This document shows, in pieces, positions 14,359 to 31,665 of a DNA stretch of 64,000 bases (the stretch's first letter is position 1; each line of letters begins with the position of its first letter). The notes under the pieces were generated by a model, which did not search any database, was not told where the DNA came from, and worked only from the letters and a program-made list of their open reading frames with translations. Both the position numbers and the translations under genes were made by a program. The DNA comes from Eunapius fragilis (Eukaryota; Porifera; Demospongiae; Spongillida; Spongillidae), in the NCBI GenBank assembly GCA_963681505.1, contig OY811992.1, positions 806,001 to 870,000 of the forward strand, written 5' to 3'.

Positions 14359-14467
14359 AGGATCCTGGTTCCACTTCAATGATGGAACAGTCATTGATGC
14401 CAACTCACAAGCAGTGGCTGCTGTAAAAGCGTACATACTTTTTTACGTTAGAAGAGACCTCAGATAG
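466..14467 (+). CDS. USP3: USP3-like ubiquitin carboxyl-terminal hydrolase (5' end outside window)
   Basis: Cysteine protease that removes ubiquitin; vertebrate USP3 acts on nuclear histones H2A/H2B. Exons read: 466-549, 604-678, 2174-2321, 2381-2466, 2976-3101, 3176-3289, 3705-3861, 8507-8558, 8776-8835, 9415-9533, 12118-12284, 12446-12492, 14361-14467, with all phases joining (about 447 residues seen). The first two exons hold the end of a UBP zinc finger (RYVNGHAKQH, then LFCYDHNEYVINE). An acidic linker with repeated VSKETSGDD follows. The catalytic domain shows the Cys box NLGNTCFMNAILQSL, the QQDAHEF box, two CxxC pairs (CMVC, CVQCKC), LCLHLKRF, the His box GSGHYSMYAHN and the closing WFHFNDGTV...AYILFYV. 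Catalytic Cys, His and Asn/Asp are present. USP3 fits better than USP44/49 because of the FPLCGLDM and VVVHHGTG segments. The N-terminal first part of the zinc finger must lie upstream of base 466. Introns are packed with tandem repeats. Confidence 0.93.
1260..1370. repeat. 12-bp minisatellite in USP3 intron
   Basis: About nine copies of ttttactggatg. Confidence 0.85.
1740..2060. repeat. Pyrimidine-rich repeat in USP3 intron
   Basis: Irregular 20-25-bp units built on ccactccttacaccttcctc. Confidence 0.8.
2540..2770. repeat. 27-bp minisatellite in USP3 intron
   Basis: About eight copies containing ccaggccatagagggtgg. Confidence 0.85.
2862..2965. repeat. 25-bp minisatellite in USP3 intron
   Basis: Four copies containing cccatccacctcactgcttc, ending at the splice acceptor. 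Confidence 0.85.
3360..3700. repeat. Pyrimidine tract (CCCTCCCATCT-type)
   Basis: Purine/pyrimidine-asymmetric simple repeat filling most of a USP3 intron; it doubles as the polypyrimidine tract of the next exon. Confidence 0.85.
4300..4500. repeat. 28-30-bp minisatellite in USP3 intron
   Basis: About seven copies of a unit with acccacatacacatgttaa. Confidence 0.85.
4540..5215. repeat. Compound minisatellite, 24- and 39-bp units
   Basis: A constant segment catgagggtggacatgtgt is followed alternately by caaccc or by a longer gtggtggtagtcatccc spacer. The first half is mainly short units and the second half mainly long ones, with an alternating zone between. Open frames on both strands are by-products. 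Confidence 0.95.
5612..6165. repeat. 23-bp minisatellite, about 24 copies
   Basis: Unit core ggtgacatgaggctactgta in USP3 intron; very homogeneous. Confidence 0.95.
6455..6645. repeat. About 31-bp minisatellite, six copies
   Basis: Unit core ctagtccctggtgcaaggga, in USP3 intron. Confidence 0.85.
6700..7240. repeat. Inverted and direct 38-bp repeats
   Basis: Two copies of a unit (gcccacaatttcaagaata) at about 6720-6795 face seven copies of its reverse complement (tattcttgaaattgtgggc) at about 6958-7225, so the region can fold back around an AT-rich centre. Confidence 0.85.
7285..7490. repeat. 31-bp minisatellite, six copies
   Basis: Unit core ttcctttggtggtcagtcag, in USP3 intron. Confidence 0.9.
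7498..7595. repeat. Imperfect palindrome (hairpin)
   Basis: Left arm cacacacccacaaaggt...aaatttaatgtactcattt pairs with right arm aaatgagtacgttaaattt...acctttgtggttgtgtg. Confidence 0.75.
7805..8165. repeat. 22-bp minisatellite, about 16 copies
   Basis: Unit core gctgaggtataaccatggca. Confidence 0.95.
8642..8746. repeat. (GT)n microsatellite
   Basis: Dinucleotide run just before USP3 exon 8776-8835. Confidence 0.95.
8860..9400. repeat. C/T-rich low-complexity tract
   Basis: CCCTCC- and CACCCTC-type units fill the intron between exons 8776-8835 and 9415-9533. Confidence 0.85.
9534..10070 (+). repeat. 13-bp splice-donor minisatellite, about 41 copies
   Basis: Unit gtgagtacctaat starts at the first base of the intron, so the first unit is the active 5' splice site. 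Most copies keep GTGAGT; a minority read atatgagt and have lost GT. Confidence 0.95.
10075..10270. repeat. 24-bp minisatellite, about eight copies
   Basis: Unit core gttacccagggggtcatgtg. Confidence 0.9.
10700..11445. repeat. 25-bp minisatellite, about 28 copies
   Basis: Unit core catactcaccagcacacctc. Confidence 0.95.
11760..12105. repeat. About 29-bp pyrimidine-rich minisatellite
   Basis: Unit core cccacctccccgccctttcc, running into the acceptor of exon 12118. Confidence 0.9.
12505..12985 (+). repeat. 33-bp minisatellite with donor-like core
   Basis: About 13 copies, each containing gatggtggtaagtgt (GTAAGT consensus donor). The array starts close to the end of exon 12446-12492. Confidence 0.9.
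13315..13855. repeat. 25-bp minisatellite, about 22 copies
   Basis: Unit core ccatggtcaccctccattcc, highly homogeneous. Confidence 0.95.
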
Positions 14468-14908
14468 AATTTTATTTTCTCGAATATCATTATTTCGCGG
14501 TATCGTTCTATCTGGCGGGCTTCTAGCGATTGTTGTTCGAAGTGTGTACCTAATCAGCCCATTGCGAGCGTTAATTATTTACACCCCCCCCCCCCCCCCC
14601 TTAACCGTTCCCTTCCACCTTGGCTTTTATAAATATACCCTATTGTTACAGAGAAGGATGATAAGGTTCACATACCAATGTACAAGAAGATAAGTGGACA
14701 GGTACACATGTATGTACACAGGATGTAGCGGGGTAAGTGTCTGATGCACTGCAGAAGAGGCAGGTTGAAGGAACGAAAAGCTTCCTTGTCACAACCGGCG
14801 TTCTTTAAGATGAAAATAATAATAATAACAATGAAAGAACCAGCACAGAGATTGAATTGTCGACGATGGTGTGTATGCGTCCTGAGGCGGCAAAGGATTC
14901 CTTTAATG
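14468..14908. other. USP3 / Rap-like convergent 3' region
   Basis: 441 bp between convergent stop codons. It has a C-run at 14584-14600 and an exon-like 50-bp stretch near 14652-14701 that was not supported (see rejected list). Confidence 0.6.
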
Positions 14909-15625
14909 TCACATGATTAGACACTTCGCCTTCTTATCATCCTCGCTATCGGCGACCGGTGCGACGGCGGGTACTTTGTAGAGCTCCGTAGAGTAGCAGC
15001 TGAGGTCGGGCTGTGACCGGCTCCTGGACTTCCTCTTCGCGATTGATCGCAACGACGCCATACCTTTGCTTCCGCGCCGTACCACATGGTTACCGAGCGA
15101 GGCCTTCATACGGCTGTCCAGCCCGGAGACTAGCGCAGAAAAGAACTCGTATATGTTCGTACCGTCTTTTGCCGATGTTTCCATGAACGGGCAACCCTGC
15201 ATCTCTTTGGCCGCCAGCTGCCCTTCTTTGTAGTCCACCACGCGTCTGTCATGGAGGTCGCACTTGTTACCGATCAGTATTATCGCAATTTGGTCTGGCG
15301 ACTTCAACTCTCTGATGTTTCTGTACAGTTCTTGCGCCTCTTCGAAAGAAGCCCTGTCATCTATCGAATACACCAACGCAAAAGCCTGAGCACTCGTAAT
15401 ATACAGCTGTCGCATAGAAGCGAACTGCTCTGTTCCCGCAGTGTCCAGTATCTCCACGATGCACGGGCCCACGCCGTCAATGTTCGTATCGTGGCGGTAA
15501 TAGTCCTCGATTGTCGGACTGTAGGTAGGCGTGAACACGCCGGAGATGATCCGCAGCGTTAGGGCGCTCTTTCCGACACCCCCAGCTCCTAGTAGTGTCA
15601 ATTTGTATTCTGGCTTCACAGGCAT
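14909..15625 (-). CDS. Rap-like small GTPase, intronless, with CAAX box
   Basis: Ras-superfamily GTP-binding switch protein, 238 residues from MPVKPEYKLTLLGAGG; an in-frame Met 24 bases upstream (15649) is an alternative start. G1 is GAGGVGKS, the effector loop has PTIEDYYR, G3 is DTAGTEQF, G4 is NKCD and G5 is ETSAK. Threonine after DTAG, where Ras has glutamine, is the hallmark of the Rap branch. The C-terminus adds a basic, serine-rich extension (KRKSRSRSQ) and ends CLIM, a CAAX prenylation motif whose terminal Met predicts farnesylation. At 238 residues it is longer than Rap1/Rap2 (about 184). There is no intron, while every neighbour is intron-rich, so a retroposed copy is possible. Its start lies only about 100 bp after the stop of the same-strand LRR gene. 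Exact subfamily is uncertain. Confidence 0.9.
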   Translation of the reverse strand: MPVKPEYKLTLLGAGGVGKSALTLRIISGVFTPTYSPTIEDYYRHDTNIDGVGPCIVEILDTAGTEQFASMRQLYITSAQAFALVYSIDDRASFEEAQELYRNIRELKSPDQIAIILIGNKCDLHDRRVVDYKEGQLAAKEMQGCPFMETSAKDGTNIYEFFSALVSGLDSRMKASLGNHVVRRGSKGMASLRSIAKRKSRSRSQPDLSCYSTELYKVPAVAPVADSEDDKKAKCLIM

Positions 15626-15726
15626 GTCGGTATAAGTGAGGTAATACAATTGCGGCGTTAATATATTCTCTAGCTAGATACATTCCCACGGGCGGGGCTC
15701 GAAGGCGCATGCGCACAAATGCATCA

Positions 15727-16717
15727 TTATGGTATAACTCGTTCACCATCGACTTTAAGTAAAGCAGGTGACAAGCGCGTAATATGTTCCAGTTGAGTAA
15801 GTACCGATAGAAGTCTCTGCAGTGCTTGTGACTTGGTCTGTCCAGGGAATAAAGACGCAAATATTTCCAGTGAGAATACTTCATCAGTACCAGTATGTGC
15901 TGCCTTTAGTCTTTTCCTCATAAGAGACACAAACCTTCCAGCTTCTATCTTATCTAAATGTCCATTAATGCACATCATCGCGGAGGCCGTTGTAAGTGGC
16001 AAACTGTTGGAAAAAGGGTTACCACCAAGGAATGCTTCTTTCAGGAGTGGAGCCATGGCAACCAGCTTTAGGACATCAGCAAACTGAAGCTGGAAGACAT
16101 TTATATTGCTTACAGAAATCAAATATAGTAAACATACCTGATTGTTATACAATCCTAAGAACGTGAGATGTCTTAATTCTGGCAGCTCCTCCCAGTTGAC
16201 TTCAACTATATCATTGTTGGACAAGGTTAGTCTATAAAGGAGGTTTTGAGCATTACGTAGAGCCCATGTAGTGAACATGGAAATTACCTTTCCAGTAAGA
16301 CATTCGACTTCAAATTACCAATGCATCTGATCCGATTGCATCGCAAATTCAAAATTTTCAACTGGACCAATGTCTCCAGGTTTTCAACCACACGTATCTG
16401 ATTGTTCGACAGGTGAAGTTCCTGAATTGTCGGCACACACCTGAGCTCAGAGGGGATGCAGACAAGACAATTGCAGGTCAACGACAGCACAGTAAGACCG
16501 TCAAATCCCTTCAAAGTTCCTGGAGACAGCTCTGGAATGAAATTGAAGCTCAGATGGAGCTCCTGTTTACAAAATAGGAAACATAATTGCCTTTGTGACG
16601 AACGGACCTATTCAATATTACACGTACCGCTATGTTACATCTGTCAGTAAAATCTTGATGATTAGCTAACGCTGATAGGTCTTGCAAATACCTCCTATTC
16701 CAGTTCACACAACACAT
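15727..16717 (-). CDS. Leucine-rich-repeat protein, 273 residues, function unknown
   Basis: Four exons on the minus strand, 5' to 3': 16628-16717, 16288-16562, 16138-16231, 15727-16089; phases join and the total is 822 nt. Consecutive LRR units are visible: LHLSFNFIPEL, LTVLSLTCNCLVCIPSEL, IQELHLSNNQIRVVENL, LKILNLRCNRIRCIGNL, LERLTLSNNDIVEV, LTFLGLYNNQL. After the repeats comes an LRR-cap-like stretch (LKEAFLGGNPFSNSLP) and a C-terminal tail of about 85 residues (FVSLMRKRLKAAHTGTDEV...) that I cannot assign. The spacing of the repeats resembles SDS22-like LRR proteins. The start chosen is the MCCVNWNRRYL methionine; a short upstream coding exon cannot be excluded because an AG lies just before the arginine pair. 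Divergent from RIOK2. Confidence 0.72.
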
Positions 16718-16833
16718 GCTGTTGACTTGTGGCGACCAAACATAAGTAGCCTCCGAGCAGAAATTTTCTAAATGATACTCACCACCACGTGGATAATACA
16801 AAGCGAGAAAGCCGTACCAAATCACACGAAGGA
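16718..16833. promoter_or_regulatory. Putative bidirectional promoter, LRR gene / RIOK2
   Basis: Only 116 bp separates the two start codons of divergent genes, so both transcripts must initiate from shared or overlapping sequence. No core motif is assigned. Confidence 0.5.
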
Positions 16834-24526
<7,693 letters not shown>

Positions 24527-24699
24527 TGTTAGGGATTGATATGCGTGTGCCTTTCAAAATCATTTTTAAAAGAAACTCAGTAGCCAATTTTAGTAAAACA
24601 TAATTATAACATGTTATTCAAGTTCAGCTGTCCTCTGTTAGCTAACCCAAAGAGGCACTACATATTTACCACAGTTAATGGAAGTGCCTCTACCCATAA

Positions 24700-25307
24700 C
24701 TAGCTAGCCTCCAGGTCTGGCCACTCGTAACTGCAGTAGCTTGGACCGGAAGCAGGTTCTGCCGGGATGCCACGAGACACCAGCCTGCACTCAAAGTGGC
24801 CAAGACGTGTCCTAGCATACCCCACGTCAGTCACACTCTGGTCACTCCACAGCCTCTCCCCCACTGCCCCAGCTCTGGGCCACATGCGGGACAGAAAGTT
24901 GGTGGAGTCGACATACTCCGCCCACAAGCAGGCGTGGCCACCCAACACCAGTGCATTTTCAGCAGGTGTGCCTTAAATGGAAGAAGCAGCTGGTGCACAC
25001 AACCTCTGGCATACGCATATCCTTACCTCCAAAGCTTTGTGGATCACAATTGTAATACTTCACATGCATAAAGGGAAGCATGTAATTCATAGGGAGTACC
25101 TGTCATAAACTTACATTGGGCCAGTCTTCCCCATAGCTGATGTAATTGAGGTACCAGCAGGTGGACAATATAGCATGAAGGTTAGCCTGTGTAACACTCT
25201 TCATCTCATTCTGCCAGCCATCCTTCCAGACATCTATAACAGTGGCAGGGAGTACCTGGAACAAAACAAAAAAAAAGAACCATCAAACGCTGATAGTGCA
25301 CACTGAT

Positions 25308-25355
<48 letters not shown>

Positions 25356-27661
25356 ACACCTTTACACCATTGTCAAAAGGTTCCTGCCATATAACATACT
25401 GCTTTCCTAGATTACCAACAAGAGTGAGCAGTCTGTGGACATGGAATCAATCTCATATGAACATTATTGCTTGTCCCTCCCTCTTCACAGCCCCACTCTT
25501 CCCTCTTCACAGCCCCACTCTTCCCTCTTCACACCCCCACTCCTCTGTTCTTAAAAGTAAAAGCTTTAGAGACACACTGCATGTGAAAATATCAGCACAC
25601 AAACCCTCACTTCACTATAGAGGAAACAGTTTTGATTAACACATCATGGTTGTACCTTTGCTCATAGTAATTTTCAAGCTGACTGTAGTCAGTGAAGTTA
25701 TTCTGGGCCATCCACTGTTGAATGGAAGGGTTGCTTTGCCTGTAATCACGTGATAGGAAGAGCAATCATGTGACAGGAAGAGCAATCATGTGACAGGAAG
25801 AGCAATCATGTGGTTGAAGTGCATTCCTACTCACCAGCAGCTGAAGTCTACTTCATCTCCACCCAGGTGAAGATATGTATCAGGGAACACACTGGCAACC
25901 TCGGCAAAGAAAGCATTGAGAAATGTCCACGTAGCATCCTCAATGGGATTGACAGGTCCATATCCCCTGCACATGGTGATCACACGGGTGGTCACGTGAC
26001 ATGGTAGTGGCCTTCTCTGAGGTGCTTACCCATTGGGCTTGCCTGCATCATAGCAAGGAGTTAAGAAATCGGGCTGTCCTAGTCCCCAGGACTCTGTGTG
26101 CCCCTGTATAATTTAAACAATAGCAAAAGTGTTGTGGGTGGAGATGGGGTGTGGCTTACAGGAGTGTCAAATTCAGGGACCACCCTAATGCCCCTCTCCT
26201 TTGCATAGGTTATAATGTGAGCGATGTCTTCTTGGGTGTAGACATGGGTGTGGTCATAGGCTCCCTGTGTAGAGGGAAGGGCAATGGGTGTGGTCATAGG
26301 TTCCCTATTTAGAGGGATGTGCTAACTTTCAGGCTAAGGTTGGGGAACGTGATACTGTCATAAGGGAAGGACTGGTCGTCCACTATGTGCCAGTGGAGTA
26401 CATTGAACTTTGAGTAAGCCATGGCATCCTGTGGGGTGGAGGGAAAGGTGGGGGTAGGATGAGTGAGCGAATGGTACAGAAACCACTCACCAAGTGAGAC
26501 AAGATAGTGTTGAGAGAAAGGAAGTGTCTGGAGCTGTCAATCATCACGCCTCGATACTGGAATCGCGGGTAGTCCACTATCTCTATGACCTCATTAATGG
26601 CATACTGCAGTTAGAGGTGAGGGGTAAGGACATGAAGGAGGTGAGGGGTAAGGACATGAAGGAGGTGAGGGGTAAGGACATGAAGGAGGTGAGGGGTAAG
26701 GACATGGAGGAGGTGAGGGGTAAGGACATGAAGGAGGTGAGGGGTAAGGACATGAAGAAGGTGAGGGGTAAGGACATGAAGGAGGTGAGGGGTAAGGACA
26801 TGAAGAAGGTGAGGGGTAAGGACATGAAGGAGGTGAGGGGTAAGGACATGGAGGAGGTGAGGGGTAAGGACATGGAGGTGTGGGGACACAGGTGCTTACA
26901 CCACCATCGGCCGATCTGTAGACCAGCTGACTGAAAGTCTCCAACCCTGTGGTCACGTGGCGGTGTTGATGATTAAAACCTGGTACACTTGCTAACATAG
27001 TTACCTCTCAGGGCTCCATATACAGTTAGGGCTGTAATATTCCCCTGGCCTCCCGTGATTGACAGTGCGTCTATTTAAATAGAATAACTGCGGTCAGCAC
27101 TTGTGTTGCTTCAGGTCACCATGGCAATGCACAATCAAATGATCTCTACAAAAGGCGCATGTCAATTTTTTTTTAAAATTCGTTTTCGTGGCAGCTGTCA
27201 CTGAATGCATAAGCCTAGGAACTAAGGGGAAGAAGGGAGGGGGGAGGGGAGGGGAAGGGATGGGGGGGGGGGGGGGGGGGGTGCTCCTGTACACAACGCT
27301 TACATGTTTCGTTGGTGTTTTGCGAGAGATCTTCGCTGTCACTGCTCACGTACACGTTCAAAGACGGAAGGACCTGAGTTGCGAGGTTGCCGGCCGCATA
27401 GAAGGGAACCGGGGTCTTGAATATGAGGTTCAAGTAGCGCACGAACGCCCCTTTCACAACATTGCTGCTACCACCCAGTCCTGATCCGGTGAAATAGAAG
27501 TTTGCAGGCTGAAGCGAGTAGACTGTGGCCCCGAAGTTCATTGAGCGGGGAAGTGGCCATAGGAGGTCACTTGTCGTGCTCGTGTCACCATTGGCCAGGC
27601 TCAACGACACCGCCAACAGCAACGGAACGATCATATCGCGTCGAAGGCTTAATACGGTCAT
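24700..27661 (-). CDS. Beta-hexosaminidase (GH20), lysosomal
   Basis: Removes terminal beta-linked N-acetylhexosamine from glycans and gangliosides. Thirteen exons, 5' to 3': 27304-27661, 27005-27070, 26900-26946, 26491-26604, 26327-26428, 26160-26264, 26030-26103, 25835-25966, 25656-25739, 25360-25432, 25115-25255, 25027-25057, 24700-24971; total 1599 nt, 532 residues (human HEXA 529). A signal peptide follows the second Met ([16 protein letters not shown], start 27634), which may be the true start. Family blocks in order: [60 protein letters not shown], the catalytic pair in [10 protein letters not shown] (Asp326-Glu327), [24 protein letters not shown] and [13 protein letters not shown]. 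One exon is only 31 nt. Whether it is HEXA- or HEXB-like cannot be decided by eye. Divergent from agmatinase, convergent with RIOK2. Confidence 0.94.
26610..26880. repeat. 24-bp minisatellite in hexosaminidase intron
   Basis: Eleven copies with gaggggtaaggacatgaagg, filling the intron between exons 26491-26604 and 26900-26946. Confidence 0.95.
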
Positions 27662-27708
27662 GTGGTTGCTTTGGGGCGGGGCTCGTTGAACACGTGATCG
27701 GTAATTCC
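27662..27708. promoter_or_regulatory. Putative bidirectional promoter, hexosaminidase / agmatinase
   Basis: Forty-seven bases between divergent start codons (74 if the internal hexosaminidase Met at 27634 is used). It contains a GC-box-like ggggcgggg at about 27673. Confidence 0.5.
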
Positions 27709-28973
27709 ATGGGGTGGCTGGGTACGAGCACCATCATGTCCGCACGCTTCCTCAAGCAATGCCGCCTTTACGTCACGAACAGGTGGTCTTCTGGGCGCGC
27801 TGTGCACACGCAGGTGTGGAGTAGTAAATACAACCACTCTCTTCGGGGAGATGACATGCCGCGGGCGGGGGGGATAGCCACTATGCTAAGGTTGCCGTAC
27901 TTGGACAACAAGCCGCAAGGACTTAACGTCTGCTTCGTCGGAATCCCCTTCGATTCGGCCACTTCGCACCGCTCGGGAACTCGGCACGGACCGCGCGCCA
28001 TTCGGCACGAGTCTTCGCTGATAGAACCCTGCAATATTAAAGGAGCGGTGCCGTACGAATCCCTTCAGGTTGCGGACATTGGCGATGTCCCTGTTAACAC
28101 GTTCAACATATCAAAAACGGCGGACATAATTACTGAGTACTACGGTAATATACTGAAGGCCGACTGTGTGCCTCTAACCTTAGGAGGCGACCACTTCATC
28201 ACCTATCCGATCCTTAGGGCTGTGAAGGAAAAGTACGGACCAGTGGGATTGATCCACGTGGACGCCCACACAGACTTGGGACAAACTATGTTTGGAGAGA
28301 CGCTTGCGCATGGCACGCCATTTTATAGAGCTCTGGAGGACGGTGCCGTGGATCCGAATTATATGTTCCAGATCGGGATAAGAGCATCGTGCCTCGTGGA
28401 GGAATTTCATGATGCGTTCAAATGGGCCAAACAGAAGGTGGGCGTGGTAGCTTTGTTCTCACCATGACGTCATTTCAAAGTTGTTACACAGGGCGTTAAG
28501 ATTATACGTGCAGAGCATTGTTGGTACAAATCTCTGGCACCTCTGATGGAGGACATCAGGAAACAGATGGGCAGCAGACCTGTCTACCTGTCATTTGATA
28601 TTGATGGGCTGGACCCATCTTTCTGCCCAGGAACAGGTAGGTGTGGCTATAATGGTTTAATGCAGTTGTCATCAGTGTTTGGCTGGTATGAATTTTCTGA
28701 AGGAACGCCAGAGATAGGGGGACTGACATCATCTCAGGGACTGGAGATTGTGCAGGGATGCAGAGGACTTAACCTGATTGGAGCAGACCTTGTTGAAGTG
28801 GGAATAATAATAGACCATAATAATTATTCTGTATTTTGAGGACATGTTTTCTTCTCTTTCAGGTGAACCCGCTGTTTGATCCCACTGGAATCACTGCACT
28901 AACTGGAGCCAATCTCCTCTTTGAAATGCTATGTGCGTTACCAGGAGTGAAATATGTAGACCCTTGTTGTTAA
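27709..28973 (+). CDS. AGMAT: Agmatinase-type ureohydrolase, probably mitochondrial
   Basis: Manganese ureohydrolase; the vertebrate AGMAT relatives split agmatine or other guanidino compounds to urea. Exons 27709-28437, 28492-28636, 28703-28797, 28863-28973; 1080 nt, 359 residues. The N-terminus (FLKQCRLYVTNRWSSGRAV) is basic and Arg/Ser-rich, as for a mitochondrial presequence; a second Met (MSARFLK) could be the start. Metal ligands are present in LTLGGDHFITYP, HVDAHTDLG and SFDIDGLDPSF. The C-terminal block GTPEIGGLTSSQGLEIV, LNLIGADLVEVNPLFD and LLFEMLCALPGV matches AGMAT rather than arginase. The third intron has a gtggga donor. The longer upstream open frame overlaps hexosaminidase exon 1 in antisense and is not used. 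The exact guanidino substrate cannot be read from sequence. Confidence 0.93.
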
Positions 28974-29567
28974 GTTGTGAAAAATCATTCAATAATGGAC
29001 TATTCGGTAATTGACACTTCAACAGTGGTATTAGTTTCAAACTATGCACTGGTAATGGAAGTATCGCAATGCCACACTCATCTCTTGTTGAAGAGGTATT
29101 TATCTGGGACATTGTCCAGCATAATCATCCTTGTGATGCTTTTTCAAATTTTCTAAGTAATGCTCTCATTGTAATGTATGGCCAGTTATTAATTCAGTAC
29201 CTCATAATTTTATGATGGATAGTCCAATTCTTGATGCGTAATGAACATTTGATAGAAGCTCTTTTGCGGTTAACAGAAAATCAAAAAACTTGATTACTGT
29301 ATGGCTGACAACATAAGTGAGCACCAAAGTGCAACATGCCACCCACTGACTCCTACCACCAGGTTCACATAACCCCTACACCAACACCAGGTTCACATAA
29401 CCCCTACACCAACACCAGGTTCACATAACCCCCGCACCAACACCAGGTTCATAGTATAAATACATCGAGGATCAAACCTGCATTGATGTGCGCATCTACA
29501 ACTGCATGACTTGCAAAGTCAATATCATATGTTATGTTGGCATTTCTCTCTGGGCATTGTATAGAAA
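28974..29567. other. Convergent 3' intergenic region with short repeat
   Basis: A 594-bp region between the agmatinase and ETFA stop codons. It is AT-rich, with about four copies of a 28-bp direct repeat (core caccaggttcacataaccc) at roughly 29355-29455. No coding signal was recognised. Confidence 0.7.
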
Positions 29568-31558
29568 CTACAGCTTTTCCGTCATCTCTGGAACAGCCTG
29601 AATAGTGGCAAGATTCATCATCAACTGCTGCCATCTTATGGGGTTTTCCATACCTTAAACAAGTCCTCCACCAATCCAAAATCAGCAACTGAATAAAATT
29701 GTAGTAAAAATGTTTACTCATCTCACACACCGGTCCACACTTACCTTGGAAGATGGGTGCATCTGGATCTTTGTTGATGGCAACAATTACCTAATTGAAA
29801 AAATAAATGTACCCCATAATGTAACCAAGATATGGGAAAATGGACTATTCATATTGTCTATGTCACATTACATGTACTCATTTCAGTTTCATAACTGAAT
29901 ACACCATTATTACTGTTTAGACAACTGCTATGAATTATCGATACACATAAAGATTACAGCTATGACTATTTGATGCAAGTAAGGTAAATGAAAACACAAG
30001 AATTATAAATGTTTCAAATGCTGACCTTGCTGTCCTTCATGCCAGCCAAGTGTTGAATGGCACCTGATATTCCAACAGCTATGTACAGCTCCTGCATTTT
30101 AGCAGACACACTGCTGGTGACCCAGCAAGTTGATAAACACAGTACTCAACTGGTGCAACTATTTTCCCGGTCTGCCCTATCTGCATGTCATTGGGAACAA
30201 ACCCAGCATCCACTGCGGCTCGTGACGCACCCACTGTAACAGCCAACCCCACAACACTTTGGATGCTAAAACCAGCAAACAGTTAAGCAAATTGTCTGAC
30301 CAGCGGCTCCAAGCTTGTCAGCAAGGGAATACAGGAGCTTGAAGTTATCTCCATTCTTCATTCCTCTTCCTGGGGGGGGGGGGGGGGAGGAGGGAGGGGG
30401 GGGCAAAACAACAATGCAACCAAGTCAACACTGCCCTCCCTGCTGTGGGAAATATATCATATACCATATCCTTGACAGATAGAATACCATTACTGTACAA
30501 CACAAAGACAGCTCACTTTCAGATGCAGTCAACATAGCCCACCACCCACCACCCTGCCTCTCTCATTTAGTGATCCAAACCTTTCTCACCTCCAGATATT
30601 ACAATCCGTGCTGAGTTAAGCTCAGGTCTGTCTGACTTACTCAGCTCCTGCCCTTCCCAGGTTGAAAGGGCATTTGATGTGTCAGCCTCAGGAGCTGGTT
30701 TGTAAGGAAAATGTACATCTACAGGCAGTAAGACAATCGCACTGCCATATTCACCTGCTTCCTTGGTACTTTTTCCTCCAGCCTCCTTTGTTGGTGGGAA
30801 GGCCGTGCCTCTCACAGTGAGCACCTTCACTGAATCAAGCGACTTCACTGTCTGTACCGCATTCCCTGCGTAAATGGTTCGCACAAAAGTATCCTCTCCT
30901 TTGATCGCTGTGACGTCTGATATAGCAGCCACATCCAGTATGGCTGCCACTCTAGGCAAAACATTCTAAGAAATTTGGAAGCAAATTGGAGTGAGTGCAC
31001 CTATGCAGTTGAATTGCTCACCTTTCCAAATGAACCAGAAGCAGCCAGGATATGGGTGAACTTAAACTGCTTTTGCACCTCAAGAAGCAAAGGTGTCATT
31101 GTCTCTGGCATTATAAAACGATACAGCACATTGGAATGTGTCGGCATTTTTTTTTTTTTTTTTTTGAAAAAATTTACCCGGTAAAAATCCTCCGAAGCAC
31201 TTATGCTGGGCCACGATGACCTTAGACACCCCTTCTGCTTCGGCAAGCTGCCCTGCTACCTGAGCGGCCATCGGTATAATACACGCAAAGGCATTTAAAT
31301 ATATTTCGTTACTCACTTTACTGCAATCCGGCCCTACGACCAAAGCTGATATACTTCCTCCTATATGTGTAGCAGCCGAGATTGCGTTGTATGTAATGGC
31401 CGCGACTTTCTCTCCGTTGTGTTCAACAAGCACGAGAGAGCTGGCATTACGTACGGTTGCCTGCGAGAGTGACAGTGTAAAATTATATATGTGCCATAAT
31501 CACTCACAAGGCGGGAAATCTTGGCGCAATTGTACAGGTTCCTGAGTACAGCTGCCAT
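29568..31558 (-). CDS. ETFA: Electron transfer flavoprotein alpha subunit
   Basis: Mitochondrial matrix FAD protein that, with ETFB, passes electrons from acyl-CoA dehydrogenases to ETF-ubiquinone oxidoreductase. Eleven exons, 5' to 3': 31508-31558, 31317-31460, 31178-31259, 31022-31104, 30590-30965, 30301-30369, 30151-30233, 30026-30091, 29745-29790, 29654-29688, 29568-29597; 1065 nt, 354 residues (human 333). The presequence is [17 protein letters not shown]. Recognisable blocks: [78 protein letters not shown], then the FAD-binding C-terminus [50 protein letters not shown] and AVPEMTEKL. The last coding exon is only 30 nt. Divergent from an uncharacterised gene. Confidence 0.95.
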
Positions 31559-31665
31559 GGATGCTTCCAATGAATGCTCACCCACGGCTCCAATTAAAGC
31601 CAGCTGCATTTATCTTTCTATTTATATTAATTTAACTGTGCAACCCGCTGTAAAGGGGAGGGTGA
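31559..31665. promoter_or_regulatory. Putative bidirectional promoter, ETFA / unknown gene
   Basis: Spacing of 107 bp between divergent start codons. Confidence 0.4.

Noticed and set aside
14652..14701. Exon-like segment flanked by AG and GT between USP3 and the Rap gene (EKDDKVHIPMYKKISGQ)
   Set aside because: It lies after the USP3 stop, no partner exon could be joined, and no family match was seen.
27502..27708. In-frame upstream extension of agmatinase
   Set aside because: It overlaps hexosaminidase exon 1 in antisense; a mitochondrial-type N-terminus begins at 27709 or shortly after.
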